Assembly (NCBI GenBank): GCA_034433795.1
Contig: DAOUAE010000035.1
Span: 1 to 62,572, forward strand
DNA from: DAOUAE01 sp034433795
GTDB lineage: Bacteria; Chloroflexota; UBA6077; FW602-bin22; DAOUAE01
DNA length: 62,572 bases
Reading direction: 5' to 3'
The notes beneath the pieces were generated by a model. The model did no database searches and was not told the origin of the DNA. It was given only the letters and a program-made list of their open reading frames with translations. Positions 32,805 through 41,317 of the stretch are shown here, piece after piece; positions within the stretch are counted from its first letter, which is position 1, and the number at the start of each line of letters is the position of its first letter. The translations under genes and the position numbers were made by a program.

Positions 32805-34136
32805 TCAGCCCTCCAGGAGCAGCCGTTCAGGGTCCTCGAGCAGCTCCTTGACCCGGACCAGGAAGAGGATGGCGTCCTGACCGTCCACGATCCGGTGGTC
32901 GTAGGTCAGGGCCAGGTACATCATCGGCCGGATGACCACCTGCCCATTGAGGGCCACCGGCCGGTCCTGGATCTTGTGCATGCCCAGAATGCCCACCTGC
33001 GGCGGGTTGAGGATCGGCGTCGAGAGAAGCGAGCCGAAGATCCCACCGTTGGTGATGGTGAACGTGCCGCCCTGCAGGTCGGCCAGCGTCAATTTGTTCT
33101 CGCGGGCCCGCCGGGCCAGGTCGTCGATCTCGCGCTCGATCTCGATGAACGACTTGCGATCGGCGTCGCGGACCACCGGCACCACCAACCCTTCGGGCGT
33201 GGCCACGGCGATCCCGATGTCGTAGTAGTACTTGAGGACGATCTCCTCGCCCTGGATCTCGGCGTTGAGGTAGGGGAAGGCTTTGAGAGCCGCCACCGTG
33301 GCCTTGACAAAGAACGCCATAATCCCCAGCCGCACCCCATAGCGCTGCTCGAAGGGATCGCGGTAGCGGCGCCGCAGGTCCTGGATGGCGGTCATGTCCA
33401 CCTCGTTGAAGGTGGTCAGCATGGCCGCCGTCTGCTGGGCCTCCTTGAGCCGCCGGGCGATGGTCAGCCGCCGCCGCGACATGCGAATGCGCTCCTCACG
33501 ACGGGCGGCCGGCGGGGGCGCCGGGGTGGGTGGAGGCGCCGGCGCGGCCGGCGGAGCGGGCGCCGGGGCGGGCGGTGGGGCAGTGGGGGGCGGGGCCGGG
33601 GGCGCGGCTGCCGCCGGCGGGGCGGGGGCCGGCGCCGCCGGTGGGGGCGCCGGGGCTGCCGGCGCGGGCGCCGGCGCCCGCGCGGCCAGGTAGGCCAGGA
33701 CGTCCTCTTTGGTGATGCGCCCGCCCGGACCGGTCCCCCGCACCTGACTGAGGTCCACGCCGTACTCTTCGGCCAGCCGCCGGGCCACGGGGGTGATCTC
33801 GCCGGGCGGCACCCGGCGCTCGACCGCCGGCGCGGGCGAGGGGGGTGCGGGCGCCGGGGCCGGAGGCGCGGCTGCCGCCGGCGGGGCGGGGGCCGGCGCG
33901 GCCTCGGCGATCTCGGCCAGGACCTCGCCCACCCGCACCGTCTCCCCCTCTCGCTTGTGGATGCGGGCCAGCACGCCCGACCGCTCGGCTGGCACCTCGA
34001 CCGTCACCTTTTCTGTTTCCAATTCGACCAGCGGCTCGCCGGCCGTCACCGGCTCACCCTCGCGTTTGCGCCACCGGCCCACCGTGGCCTCAAAGACCGA
34101 TTCCCCCAGCGGTGGGACGCGGACCTCAACGGGCAC
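32805..34136 (-). CDS. sucB: Dihydrolipoyllysine succinyltransferase, E2 of 2-oxoglutarate dehydrogenase
   Basis: The 443-residue protein has a lipoyl domain at 1-78 (lipoyl Lys in ELETEKVTVE), a long Ala/Pro linker, a peripheral-subunit-binding domain (TPVARRLAEEYGVDLSQVRGTGPGGRITKEDV), a second Ala/Pro linker and the acetyltransferase core. The core has the catalytic His and Asp in YDHRIVDGQDA. With E1 it converts 2-oxoglutarate to succinyl-CoA in the TCA cycle. The GTG start has GAGGAGG 6 bases upstream and overlaps the E1 stop by 11 bases, so the two are coupled. The E3 gene (lpd) is not in the window. Confidence 0.93.
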   Translation of the reverse strand: MPVEVRVPPLGESVFEATVGRWRKREGEPVTAGEPLVELETEKVTVEVPAERSGVLARIHKREGETVRVGEVLAEIAEAAPAPAPPAAAAPPAPAPAPPSPAPAVERRVPPGEITPVARRLAEEYGVDLSQVRGTGPGGRITKEDVLAYLAARAPAPAPAAPAPPPAAPAPAPPAAAAPPAPPPTAPPPAPAPAPPAAPAPPPTPAPPPAARREERIRMSRRRLTIARRLKEAQQTAAMLTTFNEVDMTAIQDLRRRYRDPFEQRYGVRLGIMAFFVKATVAALKAFPYLNAEIQGEEIVLKYYYDIGIAVATPEGLVVPVVRDADRKSFIEIEREIDDLARRARENKLTLADLQGGTFTITNGGIFGSLLSTPILNPPQVGILGMHKIQDRPVALNGQVVIRPMMYLALTYDHRIVDGQDAILFLVRVKELLEDPERLLLEG

Positions 34137-36930
34137 GGGGCACCTCCTCTGCCGGTTCTGGGTGTGCGGCCGGGCTGAAGGCCGCGGCGATGATCCGCTC
34201 CTGCTCGACCATGTGCAGCTCCAGGGTCCCTTCAGCCGGACTGGCCCGCTCGGGGCGGCCGAGGTAGCGCAGGGGCACCCCGGCCGGCAGCAGCGCCGGA
34301 AGACGCTGGAGCATGTAGGCCCAGGCGCCCATGTTCTGCGGCTCCTCCTGCAGCCAGACCACCTCCCGCACGTTCGGATAGGCCGCCAGGACCGCCCGCA
34401 GTGCGGTCGCCGGGAAGGGGTAGAGTTCCTCCACCCGAACCACCGCCACCCAATCGGCCGCCGCCCGTCGGTCGCTGGTCAAAAGGTCCACCGCCACCTT
34501 GCCGGTGCACAGGATGAGACGGGTCACCCGGTCGCGCGCCGCCACCGTCGGGTCATCGAGCACCGGCTGGAACGTTCCGGCGGTCAGGTCGGTCAGCCGG
34601 GCCATGGCGAAGGGGTGGCGCAGCAGGCTCTTAGGGGTGAAGATGACCAGCGGCCGGCGGTCGTGGGCCAGGAGCAGTCCCTGCCGCCGCAGCAGGTGGA
34701 AGTACTGGGCCGCCGTCGTGCAGTTGGCGATCCGCAGATTGTCCTCCGCCGCCAGTTGCAGGAAGCGCTCGGGCCGGGCGCTGGAGTGCTCCGGCCCCTG
34801 CCCCTCATAGCCATGCGGCAAGAGCAGGACCAGCCCCGAGCGCTGGCCCCACTTGGCCTGAGCGGCGGCGAGGAACTGGTCCACGACGACCTGGGCGCCG
34901 TTGACGAAGTCGCCGAACTGGGCCTCCCACAGGACCAGCGCCTCGGGCGCCCCGACGCTGTAACCGTACTCGAAGCCGAGCACCGCGTTCTCGGTCAGCG
35001 GGGTGTTGTAGACCTCGAAACTGGCCCGCGCCTGCGGGAGCGTCTGGAGAGCGGTGTAGGTGGCGCCGGTCTCCACATCGTGCCAGACCAGATGCCGCTG
35101 CGAGAAGGTCCCGCGGGCGGTATCCTGGCCGGTCAGCCGCACCGGGACGCCGTCGGCCAGCAGCGTCGCGAAGGCCAGCATCTCGGCCTGGGCCCACTCG
35201 ATGGCCGGCGCTCCGTCCAGGGCCGCCCGCCGCCGCTCCAGAATCCGCTGCAGACGGGGATGAACCGTGAAGCCCGGCGGCACCGCGCAGAGATGGTCGT
35301 TGAGGGCCCGCAACCGCTCGGCCGGCACCGCCGTCTCGACCGGCGGGAGGGCCGGCCGGGGCGGCGGCGCCACCGGCTCCGGATGGGCCGGCTCCAGCGG
35401 CAGCGCCGCCCGCACCTGCTCCAGTTCGCTCCAGACCGCCCGGACCATCGCTTCGACCTGCTCCGGCCGGACCTTCCCCTCGGCGATCAGCCGCTCGGCC
35501 CAGAGCTGCCGGACTGTCGGGTGCTTCTCGATCACCGCGTAGAGACGCGGCTGGGTGAAGGTCGGATCGTCGGCCTCGTTGTGGCCCCAGCGCCGGTAGC
35601 CGATGAGGTCGATGAGAAAGTCCTTCTGGAAGCGCTGGCGGTAGGCGACAGCCAGCCGGGCCGCCGCCAGGCAGGCGATAGGGTCGTCGGCGTTGACGTG
35701 GACGATGGGGACCTCGAAGCCCTTGGCCAGGTCGCTGGCGTAGAGGGTCGACCGGCCCTCCTCCGGCTCGGTCGTAAAGCCCAGCTGGTTGTTGACGATG
35801 ATATGGACCGTGCCCCCGGTCCAGTAGCCCGGCACGCGCGAGAGATTGAACGTCTCGGCCACCACGCCCTGGCCGGGGAAGGCGGCGTCGCCGTGGACCA
35901 CGATGGTCAACGCCTGCTGCGGGTCCAGCGACGGGGCGCCGGGCTGCGCGCGCCGGGCCATCGCCGCCCGGGCCATGCCGACGACCACCGGGTCGATGGC
36001 GCAGAGGTGGCTCGGGTTGGGCGCCAGGGTCACAGTCGCCCCGACCAGGCACTCGCCCAGGTAGGTGGCCCGGGCCCCCAGATGGTACTTGACATCGCCG
36101 GTCCAGCCGTGGTCGCGCCCCTCGGTCGGGGCGACCTCCTCCGGCGTGGCCGTGTGGCCGGCGAACTCGGCCAGGATCTGGCTGTAGGGCTTGCCCAGGA
36201 CGTGGGCCAGCACATTGAGCCGCCCCCGGTGAGCCATGCCGATGAAGACCTGCCGCGTTCCCTGAGCGGCCGCCCGGCAGATGATCTCCTCCAGCACCGG
36301 CACCAGCATATCGGTGCCCTCGAGCGAGAAACGCTTCTGACCGGGGAAGGAGCGGTGCAGGAACTGCTCGAAGACCTCGACCCGCGTCAGGTGGTCGAGA
36401 AGCAGGATCTCGTCCACCGGGTCGTGGGGCGGCCAGAAGCGCTGGCTCTCCACCGCCTCGGTCAGCCAGGCCCGCTCCTCAGCCGCCGTCAGGTGATCGA
36501 ACTCGTACCCGGTCGTCCCACAGTAGATCGCCCGCAGGCGCTCCAGCGCCTCCCAGGCGTTGGCCGCCCCGGCCGCCGCCGGCCCGCCGACGATCTCGGC
36601 GGGGAGCGTCAACAGCATCGCCGGCGTCAGCCCGTAGGTGCGCAGGTCGAGGGCCGGATCGCCCGGCGGCGGGCTGCCCAGCGGGTCGAGCCGGGCGGCC
36701 AGATGGCCGTACTGACGGATCGCCTTGGCCAGTTCGACCGTGGCGATGACGGGCTGGACCGAGACCGGCGCCCGCTCAGGCGGAGGGACCTCCTCCTCGA
36801 TCGGCGGCCCCCAGACCGCGAAGAAGGCCCGCGTCACCGGATCGACCGACTCGGGGTTCTGGCGGTAACGCTCGTAGAGTTCCAGAACATAGGCCGCATT
36901 CGGGCCGGGAAACTCACGCAGACTGCCCAT
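34126..36930 (-). CDS. sucA: 2-oxoglutarate dehydrogenase E1 component
   Basis: The 934-residue thiamine-diphosphate enzyme matches SucA in length. The N-terminal segment YVLELYERYRQNPESVDP is followed by MAHRGRLNVLAHVLGKP, VHGDAAFPGQGVVAET (ThDP-Mg site GDAAFPG...N), VNADDP and the C-terminal half with GQDTARGTFSQRH, FEYGYSV and LPHGYEGQGPEHSSARPER. It decarboxylates 2-oxoglutarate and passes the succinyl group to E2. It leads the sucAB operon behind a fair promoter. The N-terminal region is shorter than in proteobacterial SucA and has no fused kgd-type E2 domain. Confidence 0.95.
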   Translation of the reverse strand: MGSLREFPGPNAAYVLELYERYRQNPESVDPVTRAFFAVWGPPIEEEVPPPERAPVSVQPVIATVELAKAIRQYGHLAARLDPLGSPPPGDPALDLRTYGLTPAMLLTLPAEIVGGPAAAGAANAWEALERLRAIYCGTTGYEFDHLTAAEERAWLTEAVESQRFWPPHDPVDEILLLDHLTRVEVFEQFLHRSFPGQKRFSLEGTDMLVPVLEEIICRAAAQGTRQVFIGMAHRGRLNVLAHVLGKPYSQILAEFAGHTATPEEVAPTEGRDHGWTGDVKYHLGARATYLGECLVGATVTLAPNPSHLCAIDPVVVGMARAAMARRAQPGAPSLDPQQALTIVVHGDAAFPGQGVVAETFNLSRVPGYWTGGTVHIIVNNQLGFTTEPEEGRSTLYASDLAKGFEVPIVHVNADDPIACLAAARLAVAYRQRFQKDFLIDLIGYRRWGHNEADDPTFTQPRLYAVIEKHPTVRQLWAERLIAEGKVRPEQVEAMVRAVWSELEQVRAALPLEPAHPEPVAPPPRPALPPVETAVPAERLRALNDHLCAVPPGFTVHPRLQRILERRRAALDGAPAIEWAQAEMLAFATLLADGVPVRLTGQDTARGTFSQRHLVWHDVETGATYTALQTLPQARASFEVYNTPLTENAVLGFEYGYSVGAPEALVLWEAQFGDFVNGAQVVVDQFLAAAQAKWGQRSGLVLLLPHGYEGQGPEHSSARPERFLQLAAEDNLRIANCTTAAQYFHLLRRQGLLLAHDRRPLVIFTPKSLLRHPFAMARLTDLTAGTFQPVLDDPTVAARDRVTRLILCTGKVAVDLLTSDRRAAADWVAVVRVEELYPFPATALRAVLAAYPNVREVVWLQEEPQNMGAWAYMLQRLPALLPAGVPLRYLGRPERASPAEGTLELHMVEQERIIAAAFSPAAHPEPAEEVPRAR

Positions 36931-36965
36931 CGATCTCCAGCACAGACGACAACCTCACCACCTAC

Positions 36966-36995
36966 ATTATCGCGCGCGACCGCTCCGCTCTGCAA
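36966..36995 (-). promoter_or_regulatory. Promoter of sucAB
   Basis: TTGCAG (36990-36995) and GATAAT (36966-36971) on the reverse strand with an 18-bp spacer, about 36 bases before the sucA ATG. Confidence 0.65.
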
Positions 36996-37008
36996 AGAGC
37001 GGCCCGGC

Positions 37009-37044
37009 AGACACACAAAGAGCCCGGCCAGAGATGGCCGGGCT
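37009..37044 (-). terminator. Hairpin terminator of the small membrane protein gene
   Basis: AGCCCGGCCA pairs over 10 bp with TGGCCGGGCT around a four-base loop (37021-37044). On the reverse strand it is followed by CTTTGTGTGT, a weak T-rich tail. It begins 25 bases after the stop of the small ORF. Confidence 0.7.
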
Positions 37045-37069
37045 CCGGAGTCACCGTGCGCGATCGGCC

Positions 37070-37261
37070 TCAGTGGGCAACCTTCTCCGCCACCGGATCG
37101 TGGGCCGGGGTCGGGCTGGTCCTCGGCCAGAGCGCCGTGACCAGGTCGCCGAACTTCAGGAGCAGCGCGCTCCCGACCACCGAAATCGTCAGCGCCACCC
37201 CGATCAGCCCCAGGAAGAACGAGAGCACGAAGAACGAAAGAATATACGGGAAAACCTCCAT
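37070..37261 (-). CDS. Small single-pass membrane protein
   Basis: The 63-residue peptide starts MEVFPYILSFFVLSFF and holds one long hydrophobic helix (about 7-36) followed by a short polar tail (PRTSPTPAHDP). The ATG has GGAGGAGAG directly upstream, a promoter overlaps a repeated sequence, and a terminator follows, so it is a real monocistronic gene. The function is unknown. Small bitopic proteins often tune a larger membrane partner; the nearest membrane gene candidates are not in the same operon. Confidence 0.65.
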   Translation of the reverse strand: MEVFPYILSFFVLSFFLGLIGVALTISVVGSALLLKFGDLVTALWPRTSPTPAHDPVAEKVAH

Positions 37262-37324
37262 CTCTCCTCCTGCGAACGACGCCCGCACACCGGCCGTCGT
37301 CGGCACCTTCCCAGGCTAGAGTTT

Positions 37325-37353
37325 AGCATATCCGGCTGGGAGCGCGCTGTCGG
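37325..37353 (-). promoter_or_regulatory. Probable promoter of the small membrane protein gene
   Basis: CCGACA (37348-37353) and TATGCT (37325-37330) on the reverse strand with a 17-bp spacer. The -35 box lies inside the first copy of a direct repeat (37345-37360). Confidence 0.5.
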
Positions 37354-37382
37354 GAAAAACCCCACACCGCTGTCGGGAAAAC
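37345..37382. repeat. Direct repeat CGCTGTCGGGAAAA in the asd upstream region
   Basis: CGCTGTCGGGAAAA occurs at 37345-37358 and 37368-37381 with 23-bp periodicity (about two DNA turns). One copy overlaps the -35 box of the reverse promoter, and both lie 25-60 bases upstream of the asd -35 box. This suits a tandem activator or repressor site. Confidence 0.6.
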
Positions 37383-37405
37383 TCCGGTCCCTGAGAACCG
37401 GCGCC

Positions 37406-37434
37406 TTGACGCGGACCCCGGCTTCCCGGATAAT
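37406..37434 (+). promoter_or_regulatory. Promoter of asd
   Basis: TTGACG (37406-37411) and GATAAT (37429-37434) with a 17-bp spacer, 48 bases before the ATG. Confidence 0.75.
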
Positions 37435-37482
37435 CAGGCCAGACCCTGACCGAAGAGGCCCTCTTTACTTGAGGAGGAGACC

Positions 37483-38562
37483 ATGCTCCGGGTTGCCATC
37501 GTCGGGGCCACCGGCATCGTCGGTCAGCAGTTCGCCGTGGCCCTGGCCGGCCATCCCTGGTTCCAGGTCACCCAGCTGGCCGCCTCGGAGCGCTCGGCCG
37601 GCCGTCCCTACGGCGAGGCCCTGCGCGACCCCCGGACCGGCAGCCTGCGCTGGTACTGCGCCGAGCCGCTCCCTGAGAGCCTCCGCGACCTTCCGGTCGT
37701 GACCGTCGAGCACCTCGACCGGGCCCACCTCGACCTGGTCTTCACCGCCGTCGAGTCCGACGAGGCCCGGGCTCTGGAGCCCGCCCTGGCCGAGACCCTG
37801 CCGGTCGTCAGCACCGCCTCGGCCTTCCGCTACGAGCCCGACGTGCCGCTCCTCATCCCCGGCGTGAACAACGACCACGTCCGGCTGCTGGAGGTCCAGC
37901 GCCGGAACCGGGGCTGGCGCGGCTTCATCGTCCCCATCCCCAACTGCACGACCACCGGTCTGGCCATCACCCTGCGGCCGCTCCTCGACCGCTTCGGACT
38001 CCAGCGCGTGCTGATGACCTCGCTCCAGGCCCTCTCCGGCGCCGGCCGGAGCCCCGGCGTCATCGCCCTCGACATCCTGGACAACGTTATCCCCTACATC
38101 GTCGGCGAGGAGGAGAAGGTCGAGCGGGAGACGCGCAAGATCCTGGGCCAGTACCGCGACGGCGCCATCCAGCCGGCCGACTTCCTGGTCAGCTGCACCT
38201 GCACCCGGGTGAACGTTCTGGACGGCCACACCGAGGCCGTCTTCGCCCAGACGGTCCGACCCTGTCCTCCCGAGGCGGTGGCCCGGGCGATGCGCGACTA
38301 CGCCGGCGTCCTGGCCGAGGCCGGGCTGCCCTCGGCCCCGCCAGAGATGATCGTGGTCCGTGACGACCCCTTCCGGCCCCAGCCACGCCTGGACCGCGAC
38401 ACCCACAACGGCATGGCCACCGTCGTCGGCCGAATCCGGGCCGACACCGCCCTGGAGAACGGCGTGAAGTACGTGCTGGTCTCCCACAACACCAAGATGG
38501 GCGCGGCCCGGGGAGCGGTCCTGGTGGCCGAACTGCTGGTCAAGAGCGGCTACCTCGGCTGA
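37483..38562 (+). CDS. asd: Aspartate-semialdehyde dehydrogenase
   Basis: The 359-residue enzyme reduces aspartyl phosphate to the semialdehyde on the path to lysine, threonine and methionine. GATGIVGQQF (residues 9-18) binds NADP, PIPNCTTTGL carries the catalytic Cys (about 157), and SCTCTRVNVLDGHTEAVF holds the active-site region before the conserved His. Its length and pattern (LAASERSAGRPYG, SLQALSGAGRSPGV) match the archaeal/fungal-type Asd rather than the E. coli type. ATG has GAGGAGG upstream. It has its own promoter and probably also leads into the downstream sulfatase-MFS-GNAT genes. Confidence 0.93.
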   Translation: MLRVAIVGATGIVGQQFAVALAGHPWFQVTQLAASERSAGRPYGEALRDPRTGSLRWYCAEPLPESLRDLPVVTVEHLDRAHLDLVFTAVESDEARALEPALAETLPVVSTASAFRYEPDVPLLIPGVNNDHVRLLEVQRRNRGWRGFIVPIPNCTTTGLAITLRPLLDRFGLQRVLMTSLQALSGAGRSPGVIALDILDNVIPYIVGEEEKVERETRKILGQYRDGAIQPADFLVSCTCTRVNVLDGHTEAVFAQTVRPCPPEAVARAMRDYAGVLAEAGLPSAPPEMIVVRDDPFRPQPRLDRDTHNGMATVVGRIRADTALENGVKYVLVSHNTKMGAARGAVLVAELLVKSGYLG

Positions 38563-38596
38563 CGCCGTCGCCCCGACGCCCCGGAAAGGAGCCGGC

Positions 38597-39970
38597 GTGA
38601 ACGTCATCGTCATTGTTCTGGACAGCCTGCGGCAGGACCACGTCAGCCTCTATCACCAGGGCCGGGGGCCCTTCCCCGATGTGCCCCCCTGCCAGACGCC
38701 CCACCTCGACGCCTTCGCCCGCTCCTGCATCGTCTTCGAGAACGCCTACCCCGAGGGCCTGCCGACCATCCCGGTCCGCTGCACCCTGATGACTGGCCAG
38801 CAGACGCTGCCCTTCCGCCCCTGGCAGCCGCTCACCCCCTACGACATCACCATCGCCGAGATCCTGCGCGAGGAAGGCTACGTCTGCGGCCTCATCTCCG
38901 ACACCTACCACTACCGCGCCCCCGGCATGAACTACCACCGGGGCTTCCACGCCTACCGCTGGATCCGCGGCCAGGAGTACGACCCCTACGAGTCGGCCCC
39001 GCCCCGGCGTCCGGTCGACCGCTACGTCAACGCCCACTACCCCGACCTCTGGCGCCGGCGGGTGGCCCAGTTCCTGGCCAACACCGACGACTTCCAGCGG
39101 GAGGAGGACTGGTTCCCCGCCCAGGTGGTCGCGGAGGCCATCACCTGGCTGCGCCGCAACCGCGGCCATCGGAAGATCTTTCTCTGGATCGACTCGTTCG
39201 ACCCCCACGAGCCGTGGGACCCGCCCGCCCGCTTCGACACCTACACCGACCCCGCCTACCAGGGCCCGCGCCTGATCCTGCCGATGGGGGGACTCGCCAG
39301 CCAGTGGGCCACCCCGGAGGAGATCCGCCACATCCGGGGCCTCTACGCCGGCGAGGTCGCCTTCGTCGACCACTGCCTGGGCCAGCTCTTCCAGGCGCTG
39401 GAAGACCTCGGCTACCTCGACGACTCGCTCATCTTCCTCTTCGCCGACCACGGCCACCCGCTGGCCGACCACGGCAAGTTCCTCAAGGGAACCGACCGCC
39501 TGTACAACGAACTGCTGAAGATCCCCTTCCTGGTCCGGCTGCCCGGCGGCCGGCAGGGAGGCCGGCGCACCGCCGCTCTGGTCCAGTTCCAGGACGTCCT
39601 GCCCACCATCCTCGACCTGCTGGGGCTGGGTCACAACTGCCAGGCGATGCACGGGCGCAGCTTCCGCCCCGTGCTGGAGGGCGACCGCGATGAGCACCGC
39701 CAGACCATCATCACCGGCTACCACGCTGGCGAGGACCGCTGTATCCGCGACCGCTGCTGGTCGCTGATCCTGCGGCCCGCCGACCAGCCGGACGAACTCT
39801 ACTACCTGCCCGAGGACCCCCACGAGCAGGTCAATCGCCTCGACGAGGCGCCCGACGAGGCCCGGCGTCTGGCCAGCGCCTACGGCCGCTACTTCTTCAA
39901 GCGCGGCCGCAGCCCCCATCTCAAGGGCGTCCAGGGCCAGTACGAAGTGGCCTCGGGCGCTGTCGACTAG
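38597..39970 (+). CDS. Sulfatase-fold hydrolase with Thr in place of the catalytic Cys
   Basis: The 457-residue protein is in the alkaline phosphatase superfamily. It begins VIVIVLDSLRQDHVS (metal Asp), and the nucleophile region reads GLPTIPVRCTLMTGQQ. Sulfatases have C/S-x-P-x-R here for formylglycine; this protein has T-I-P-V-R. FADHGHPLADHGKFLKG provides the distal Asp and His metal ligands. Thr nucleophiles are known in phosphodiesterases, phosphoglycerol and phosphoethanolamine transferases of the superfamily, so a phosphoester is a likelier substrate than a sulfate. No signal peptide is present, so it is cytosolic. The GTG start follows GGAAAGGAG. Confidence 0.82.
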   Translation: MNVIVIVLDSLRQDHVSLYHQGRGPFPDVPPCQTPHLDAFARSCIVFENAYPEGLPTIPVRCTLMTGQQTLPFRPWQPLTPYDITIAEILREEGYVCGLISDTYHYRAPGMNYHRGFHAYRWIRGQEYDPYESAPPRRPVDRYVNAHYPDLWRRRVAQFLANTDDFQREEDWFPAQVVAEAITWLRRNRGHRKIFLWIDSFDPHEPWDPPARFDTYTDPAYQGPRLILPMGGLASQWATPEEIRHIRGLYAGEVAFVDHCLGQLFQALEDLGYLDDSLIFLFADHGHPLADHGKFLKGTDRLYNELLKIPFLVRLPGGRQGGRRTAALVQFQDVLPTILDLLGLGHNCQAMHGRSFRPVLEGDRDEHRQTIITGYHAGEDRCIRDRCWSLILRPADQPDELYYLPEDPHEQVNRLDEAPDEARRLASAYGRYFFKRGRSPHLKGVQGQYEVASGAVD

Positions 39971-39976
39971 CAGACG

Positions 39977-41317
39977 ATGTCGGTGGCGCAGTCGGCCCTC
40001 GACCCGGCCCGGGCGCTGGCCGCCCGGGCCCGCCGCTGGAACGCCCTCTGCCTCCTCACCGACTACGTCTTCTTCGCTTTAGGCATGGCCTTTGTCAACG
40101 CGACCACCGTCCTGCCCTCGTTCGTGGACCAGCTGACCGACTCGCCGCTGCTGGTCGGGCTGGTGGCGACGGTCCAGACCGGCGGCTGGCTCTTCCCCCA
40201 GCTACTGGCTGCGGCCTACGTGGCCGGCCGGCCACGGGTCAAGGCACTGATGGTGGGGCCAGCCCTGCTGGGGCGGCCGGCCTGGTGGGTGCTGGCGCTG
40301 GTCACGGCCCTGGTGGGCCCGCAGCAGCCGGGGCTGCTGCTTCTGGCCTTCTTCCTCGGCTACGCGCTGTTCGTGGTGGTGGACGGCCTGGTCTCGGTGC
40401 CCTGGTTCGAGATCCTGGGCAAAGCGGTCCCGCCCACCCACCGGGGGCGGCTTCTGGGCACCGGTCAGCTCCTGGCCGGGCTCCTGGCGACCGGTGTCGG
40501 GGGGCTGGTCGGCCTTATCCTGGCCCACCCGGCCCTCCCCTTCCCGACCAATTACGCCCTTCTCTTCTTCGGCGCCGGAGCCTGCTACCTCGTCTCCCTG
40601 GGAGCGCTGGCCCTCCTGCGCGAACCGCCCGGCCCGGACCTGCGCCGGGCGGCCGGCCGCACTCCCTTCTGGCGGGCGCTGGGCCCGGTGCTGCGGACCG
40701 ACCGATCCTTCGTCAGGGCAGTCGTCGTCAAACTGCTGGTGGGAGCCGGGACCATGGTCTACCCCTTCTACAGCCTCTTCGCCCTGGGACCGCTGGGCTT
40801 GGCCCCCGAGCACCTGGGGCTCTTCCTTTCGGCCCAGGTCCTGGGCAACACCGCCGGCGGGCTGGTCCTGGGGCCGCTGGCCGACCGCCATGGCCCCCGC
40901 CGGGCGATCCAGATGGCGGCGGCCCTGGGCCTGCTGGGACCGCTGCTGGGACTGGCCCTTCTGGGTACACGGGGCCTCGACGGTCCGGTCGTCTTGGGCG
41001 CGACCGGGCTCCTCTTCGCCCTCGTCGGGATCGGGCTGAGCGCCCACCTCCTGGGCTTTATGAACTACGTCCTGGAGATCGCCCCGCCCGGCCAGCGTTC
41101 GACCTACGCCGGGCTCTTCAACACCCTGGGGAGCACGCTGCTCCTCGTGCCGCCCCTGGCCGGGTGGGTACTGGAACGGACCTCGTTCACCGTTCTCTTC
41201 GGGCTGGCGGCCCTGGCCTTTCTGGCCGGTCTGCTGGCCAGCCGGCACCTGCCGGAACCACGGGGCGCCGGCGCCCGCCTGATACCTGCCGCGGAGGCGC
41301 ACGATGATCTGGGGTGA
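39977..41317 (+). CDS. Major facilitator superfamily transporter
   Basis: The 446-residue protein has about twelve membrane helices in two halves. The loop between helices 2 and 3 has AAAYVAGRPRVKAL, and the second-half equivalent is GPLADRHGPRRAIQ, a recognisable MFS A-motif (G-x-L-x-D-R-x-G-x-R-R). The substrate is unknown. It lies 6 bases after the sulfatase-fold gene, so it may carry that enzyme's product or substrate. It overlaps the next GNAT gene by 14 bases. Confidence 0.85.
   Translation: MSVAQSALDPARALAARARRWNALCLLTDYVFFALGMAFVNATTVLPSFVDQLTDSPLLVGLVATVQTGGWLFPQLLAAAYVAGRPRVKALMVGPALLGRPAWWVLALVTALVGPQQPGLLLLAFFLGYALFVVVDGLVSVPWFEILGKAVPPTHRGRLLGTGQLLAGLLATGVGGLVGLILAHPALPFPTNYALLFFGAGACYLVSLGALALLREPPGPDLRRAAGRTPFWRALGPVLRTDRSFVRAVVVKLLVGAGTMVYPFYSLFALGPLGLAPEHLGLFLSAQVLGNTAGGLVLGPLADRHGPRRAIQMAAALGLLGPLLGLALLGTRGLDGPVVLGATGLLFALVGIGLSAHLLGFMNYVLEIAPPGQRSTYAGLFNTLGSTLLLVPPLAGWVLERTSFTVLFGLAALAFLAGLLASRHLPEPRGAGARLIPAAEAHDDLG

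Noticed and set aside
33490..33900. Repetitive GCCGGCGCG-type DNA that could be a tandem repeat
   Set aside because: It simply encodes the Ala/Pro linkers of the E2 protein.
33793..37140. A 1115-codon forward frame opposite sucAB
   Set aside because: Its peptide is a shadow; SucA and SucB motifs on the reverse strand are unambiguous.
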